A DNA stretch of 64,000 bases from Panorpa germanica. Its lineage: Eukaryota; Arthropoda; Insecta; Mecoptera; Panorpidae. Below, in pieces: positions 59,590-64,000 of this stretch. The stretch's first letter is position 1. Each line of letters opens with the position of its first letter. The stretch spans positions 15,253,331 to 15,317,330 of the forward strand of contig OY783210.1 of assembly GCA_963678705.1 (NCBI GenBank), given 5' to 3'. The notes under the pieces are model-generated. The model saw only the letters and a program-made list of their open reading frames with translations. It did not search any database and was not told where the DNA came from. A program made the position numbers and the translations under genes.

Positions 59590-59836
59590 CAAAACTGCAA
59601 TACTGTCTCGTGCCGAGCAGGGTGGATTGCGCGTGCGCAGCAGTAGAAGAAGAAGAAGTAGAGGACTGCGCAGTGAGTGATGCGCAGAAGCGCGGTTCCT
59701 CGTTATAAGAAGCTGTAGATAGACACTTCTGCAACTTCCGTGTACCTTGAGATCGTGACCTTCTTACTGGACCAGGTTGTTCGGGTTGACGACGAGGACT
59801 CCCGAGTCCACTCGAACGGTCGACCAAACCGTTTAT
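59590..59836 (-). CDS. Probable tomosyn linker exon (Ser/Arg-rich, 247 nt)
   Basis: Open on the minus strand from the acceptor CCAATGTAG to the donor TTTG|GTAGTA, phase 0 in and phase 1 out, so it joins exactly to the exon at 55678 or to the 18-nt exon. It codes for SSGLGSPRRQPEQPGPVRRS and a Ser-rich stretch ending TRQYCSF. This suits the variable linker that precedes the RSRSSS region of tomosyn. Higher GC than its surroundings supports coding use. The weak donor and lack of a strong family match leave some doubt. Confidence 0.6.
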
Positions 59837-60141
59837 CTACATTGGTTATATATGCAATGGATAAAAAATATATACTCCAAAAATATAAACAAAAATTATT
59901 AATTTTTTATTTTTGATTAATTTGTTTTATTTTTTGAATGACATTTAATAGGTCAAACAGTCAGCGAGTTTTTTTAACACCTGCGCATAATTAAATAAAT
60001 TATTCGTTTTATTTTTATTTAAGTAATACACAAGAAGGATAGAAATATGTGAATATTTGCTGGATAGAAAGAGATAAGCATATTTGACAAGCTTTTTATG
60101 ACAGCTTTTACTATACACATCTCTAACTTACAATAGCAGTG

Positions 60142-60344
60142 CACTGTAAAAAATATTATTTGGAAAAGCTTTAGATGCCTTTTTTTATAAATAAATCAGC
60201 ACCGAATTTGCATCAAACAGTCTATTTTTAATCGTCAATAGCGTGACTCCATGTGTTACAAAATTGCGGATTTATTTCGCCGCGTGGCACTAGCCTAAGA
60301 AAGAGGCGTCTAAAGTTAGTTTCAACCAATTTTTTTTACAGTGT
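60142..60344. mobile_element. 203-bp MITE with CACTGTAAAAAA ends
   Basis: CACTGTAAAAAATATTATTT, then GCTTTAGATGCCT, on the left mirrors CACTGTAAAAAAAATTGGTT, then ACTTTAGACGCCT, on the right (read inverted). The interior is non-coding. Confidence 0.6.
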
Positions 60345-61516
60345 ATATACACTCCTTCTGTAATATTTAAGTTACTAAAAAGACGATATTAATAAAACTG
60401 TTAGATAAAAAGAAAAAGTTTGAGAGAAAGCTTGTTATAATAATTGTATGTACAGATCTTTGAAGTAATTCTAACAATATAGCAATAGACTGGCTTAGGT
60501 ACGAAAGTTTTAAAATAAATTGTATGTATTTCAATAAATGTAGATATACGATTAAGTTTTTTTGTTACTTTATGTCATCATTATTAAATAATTCACAGAA
60601 TATTGGAAAAATCCCGAGACAAATCCTAAATAATTCTATCTTAGCTATGGCTAAAGTTAAGCTAATTTAGGTAAAGTAAAGTTAACTGTAACCTTATTTT
60701 GTAATTATTTCTCTGCTAGTTTGCAAATAGAAAGTATATTCATTAAAGACTTTGACATATGTCCAAAGGGAGTATCAGTATTTTATATTGAAATAAAACA
60801 AATAACTATTTGAGAAATATTATTAATTTTTAAATATTTTTTTTTAAATTTTGTCAAATCTACAATGGATTGTCTGAAGCCATAACAACGTTTTTAAATA
60901 GTAAAAAATTATTATTAAAATCAGTCATCTGTAAGAAATACTAATCGTGAAATCCGCGAATTTTATGGCCCATATAATTAATGGTAAAATTTGGGCAACG
61001 GAGTATAAAAAACCTGTTAATACTCTTTCACTATATACGGATAAAATAACTATTGTGGAACTATTAAAAGATGGAGTTCTGAGATTGCACTATTTTAAGA
61101 AATGGTCCAGTCTACTCAATTTGCCATATTTCTTTACCATACAGTTTTACCATAATTTTTTTTTTTTTAATTAATTTGAATAATTCTTTTAATTATTTAT
61201 CTAAGCGAGCACAACATTAAATGACAGGTGCAAGCGAGCCGAGCCACTACAAATTTATGATTACATTTTACTTTAACACATTGACTGGGCTAAGACAAAC
61301 CCGCAAACCGTTTTCCTTATCATTTGTCAATCTCTCTCATCATTTTTCCTTTAAATTTTTCATCGCATTGACACTGCTATTAATATCTTAATACAAATTT
61401 ATTTAGTTGGAAAGTTTCTATAGAAATTGCTAACTATACAATAGAGACAAACTTTAAAATGTGTTAAAAATTGTGTCGTGGTTTTTTAGTAATTGCTAAG
61501 CCCCCGATAAGGCCCC
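60345..61516. other. Right flank, probably tomosyn intron
   Basis: A 75-codon open frame at 60947-61174 (+) has no recognisable features and ends in a T-run; I do not call it a gene. Confidence 0.3.
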
Positions 61517-61693
61517 GATCAGGTGTAGTAAATGCATGCCTCATTAGGCCTTGCGCAACTAAGGAAATATCGTATAAGGTGTTAACCGGTTAGTCCTGAG
61601 ATGAATTAGAATACGGTAGGATATAGCTCATCCAATGTTAAACCCTAACAGTGCCTTATCAAGAGGTGAGGCATGCCTGACAAAAACCTGGTC
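61517..61693. repeat. Imperfect inverted repeat of about 180 bp
   Basis: GATCAGGTGTAGTAAATGCATGCC on the left pairs imperfectly with the inverse of GGCATGCCTGACAAAAACCTGGTC on the right. The stretch is less AT-rich than its flanks and may be an old foldback element. Confidence 0.3.
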
Positions 61694-63014
61694 AGGATTT
61701 TTGGATTTTCTGCTTATTTAGGGCAAAATTCTACTAGGGAGATAGTAAAGTTCCAGTTAGTTGGAATGGCATTTCGCTACAGCCAAATTTTAATGTAAAA
61801 TATCGTATTGGTTTGTTCGTCTTGCGATTAAGTTTTCAACCCCAAAAGGGATGCCATACTGTAGGAAATGATTAAGGTTTTTTCTATCATATGCCTATCT
61901 TGTAACCGCTAAAGAGTATAGAGCTTTTGGTGGAGCTCATTTCACGGTTGTAAGAAAATATTGATATGATCAAAATCAGTAAAAATATCTATTTTTCCTA
62001 ATCAATAGTAGAAAGAACCCATTACAGAGTATGAATCAGGGTTTGCACGCCCTTCTAAAACTGATTGTAATTTGATATTATTTGGATAATAAATAGAAGC
62101 ATCTCTTGTTAAATTTAACCAAAAATAAAGGATAATAAGAAACGTAATACGACGGAAGTGACGTATTTATTTAATTAAAGTATATTCACACAAATCACGC
62201 TAAAAGTGACTACATTCTAGTTATGCAAAGTTTGGTTGTGTTGGAATTTACTATTAATCGTTATTATAAAGGTATATGCCAAAGTTAAGCAATAATAAAT
62301 ATTTTACAACAGAAAATATATAAAAATATTAAACTAATAACAGTGTCAATGCGGAATATACAATATTTATAACAGTGTAACCTAAATATTAATATTAATT
62401 AAGCATTAAGGATGTTCGTAGTTTTATATAATATATAATTACATTTTTATAATATCTAAAAGGCAACAGTGTGTGGGCGTTATATATATATAATATAATA
62501 TATTTATTCTAATCACAATCCGACTAGCTAAAGGGGATTTTTCTAACTTATTACCAAAAGAAAGTCTTGGACAAAAATGTAAGCAGTTCAGGTCTTCATC
62601 AGATGAGGGGGTATCCTTAAAAATTAAAAAAAAAAATTTACTCTAAATAAATAGTGTTTGTGAAAAAAAAAACACTGATGCAAAAAAAATGTATTAATTA
62701 TTAAGAAAGTTATAATTCAAAAAGTGCTTATTGGAAACTAATTCTAATTTATATCGTCCGCTTTATCGATATTTCAGCATCTCATCAAAAGTGTATCACA
62801 CTTAGTATTGAACAATATTGTGATACTTTACAGGGACAAAATTTTATTTCTATTTTTCATTTCTTGAGTCTCTACATATTTTAATAACTGCGTCAGTTGG
62901 TGAAATGCATACAGTCATGCTCATGAATATTATTTGTATCATCATAAAAAAGAGTATTTTTTAACCTAAAAAGACGTAACTGTGTTTGGGAAATTTATAA
63001 ATCACTTAAACGCT
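61694..63014. other. AT-rich sequence, nothing recognised
   Basis: No exon of tomosyn or other gene seen. A short TA run lies near 62480-62500. Confidence 0.35.
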
Positions 63015-63326
63015 TAGGATGTTCGATACATGGCGCCACTATTATCAAACCCATATTATTTTTAGATAGTACTAACCTTCAAACGATATGAGTAAAAATT
63101 TCATGATATTTCGACCAATACTTTATGAATTACCGAGGTTTTACTGATGTAATTTTCAATACACTGAAAAAATTTGAATCTCGTGCGCTGTCGTCACTGA
63201 AACTACTGTAACTTGTAAACTAATGATCGGAATGTCATAAAATTTTGACACATATCGTTTGAAGGTTGGTACTATCTAAAAATCATACGGATTTGTCAAT
63301 AGTGGCGCCATCTATATGTCATCCTA
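63015..63326. mobile_element. 312-bp MITE with inverted repeats of about 100 bp
   Basis: Starts TAGGATGTTCGATACATGGCGCCACTAT and ends with the inverse of TAGGATGACATATAGATGGCGCCACTAT. The arms share TTTTTAGATAGTAC, AACCTTCAAACGATATG and AAAATTT.ATGA further in. It is non-coding. Confidence 0.8.
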
Positions 63327-64000
63327 CGAACTTATTCAGTGTTACTAAAGCATGTTAAGAAACTAAAAATAGAAATGAAATTATTTCCCGGGAATTTCCG
63401 ACGACACCCTGTAGTATAATGCAAATTGTAACGCATGAATTAGCTTTTAATTTTAAGATAAAAAACTATTAAATATTTCTTTTTCATTGTAATGATTTAA
63501 ATAGCTTCCTAGGTCTACAGTTGTTCTTTCGAATTGCTGCGAATATATTCTTAATTACGTTTACAAAGATGTATTTGTAATCACTGAATTAAATATCAAA
63601 TTTCATATCTCCTAATTGCTATCTAACTAATTAATATTTTAATGGCAATAAATATTTTCTTATTAATATTTCTCTGTAATTATAAACATCAGCTTTGATG
63701 TTATATATAAAAAGCTCAGTTCTCAGAAAATAATAATATTTAATATATAATCCAAGAAGATATTTTTTATATACTACCAGTAAATATTAAAACTTAATTA
63801 AACATAAATTTATATGAAAAAAAGAGCAAAAAAAGTTATTAAAATTAGCATATCTTTGTAATCTTCAAGAAAATTTTAATTTTTTTAATCTTAGTAATTA
63901 TTTTTTAAGTTAAGCTTACGGACAAAATATTCAAGTCCATGCAAAGATTTTATTTTAAATGAATATTATATTTGTATAATGAAAGAGCTGCTAGAGACAT
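63327..64000. other. AT-rich right edge, nothing recognised
   Basis: No gene, repeat pair or signal that I would defend. Confidence 0.4.

Noticed and set aside
60947-61174. 75-codon frame at the right side
   Set aside because: No start context, homology, splice signals or composition that would support a gene; it runs into a T-run.
1-64000. CRISPR arrays, operons, ribosome binding sites, bacterial genes
   Set aside because: The window is spliced insect DNA; no regularly spaced repeats or prokaryotic gene structure occur.

Overview
The window is AT-rich insect nuclear DNA, read from spliced genes with short GT-AG introns, an insect-type odorant receptor, annexin B10, tomosyn and insect transposons. 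I cannot fix the order. One LINE family looks like elements I associate with Hymenoptera, and the short 'ACTAGCTGTCCCGGCC' repeats look like units I associate with Lepidoptera; neither was checked.

Layout from left to right. Positions 883-2031 (-) hold the 5' half of the proteasome-associated deubiquitinase USP14, whose 3' half lies left of the window. Head-to-head with it, 2546-8046 (+) is a ten-exon gene for an unrecognised protein of about 642 residues with one membrane segment near its C-terminus. Positions 9467-16577 (+) hold a complete seven-exon annexin B10 gene with repeat-filled introns. Positions 21646-22536 (-) hold a KLF15-like three-zinc-finger factor. Positions 27448-29385 (+) hold a complete five-exon odorant receptor. 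From 38521 to at least 55678 (-), and probably to 59836, lie the 3' exons of tomosyn (STXBP5 type), including the C-terminal R-SNARE. Its WD40-coding 5' exons are beyond the right edge.

Much of the rest is transposon-derived. The tomosyn introns carry an intact BEL/Pao retrotransposon with identical LTRs and a 5-bp target duplication (44179-50887), an internally deleted mariner (42256-42842), a LINE nested inside another LINE of opposite orientation (51532-53681), a LINE fragment inserted exactly at a splice donor (38962-39740) and a MITE. A MITE family of about 600 bp ending in GGGCTTGTGTCC has six near-complete copies. Several unrelated foldback elements and three copies of a short repeat with a hexamer tail are also present.

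The genes are unrelated in function (protein turnover, membrane binding, transcription, smell, secretion), and I see no multigene system. The points most worth following up are the LINE insertion whose target duplication preserved a tomosyn splice donor, two phase-compatible candidate alternative exons of tomosyn (90 nt and 18 nt), the very young BEL/Pao element with a duplicated leader and primer site, and the unrecognised membrane-protein gene divergent from USP14. I did not find a convincing new biological system.
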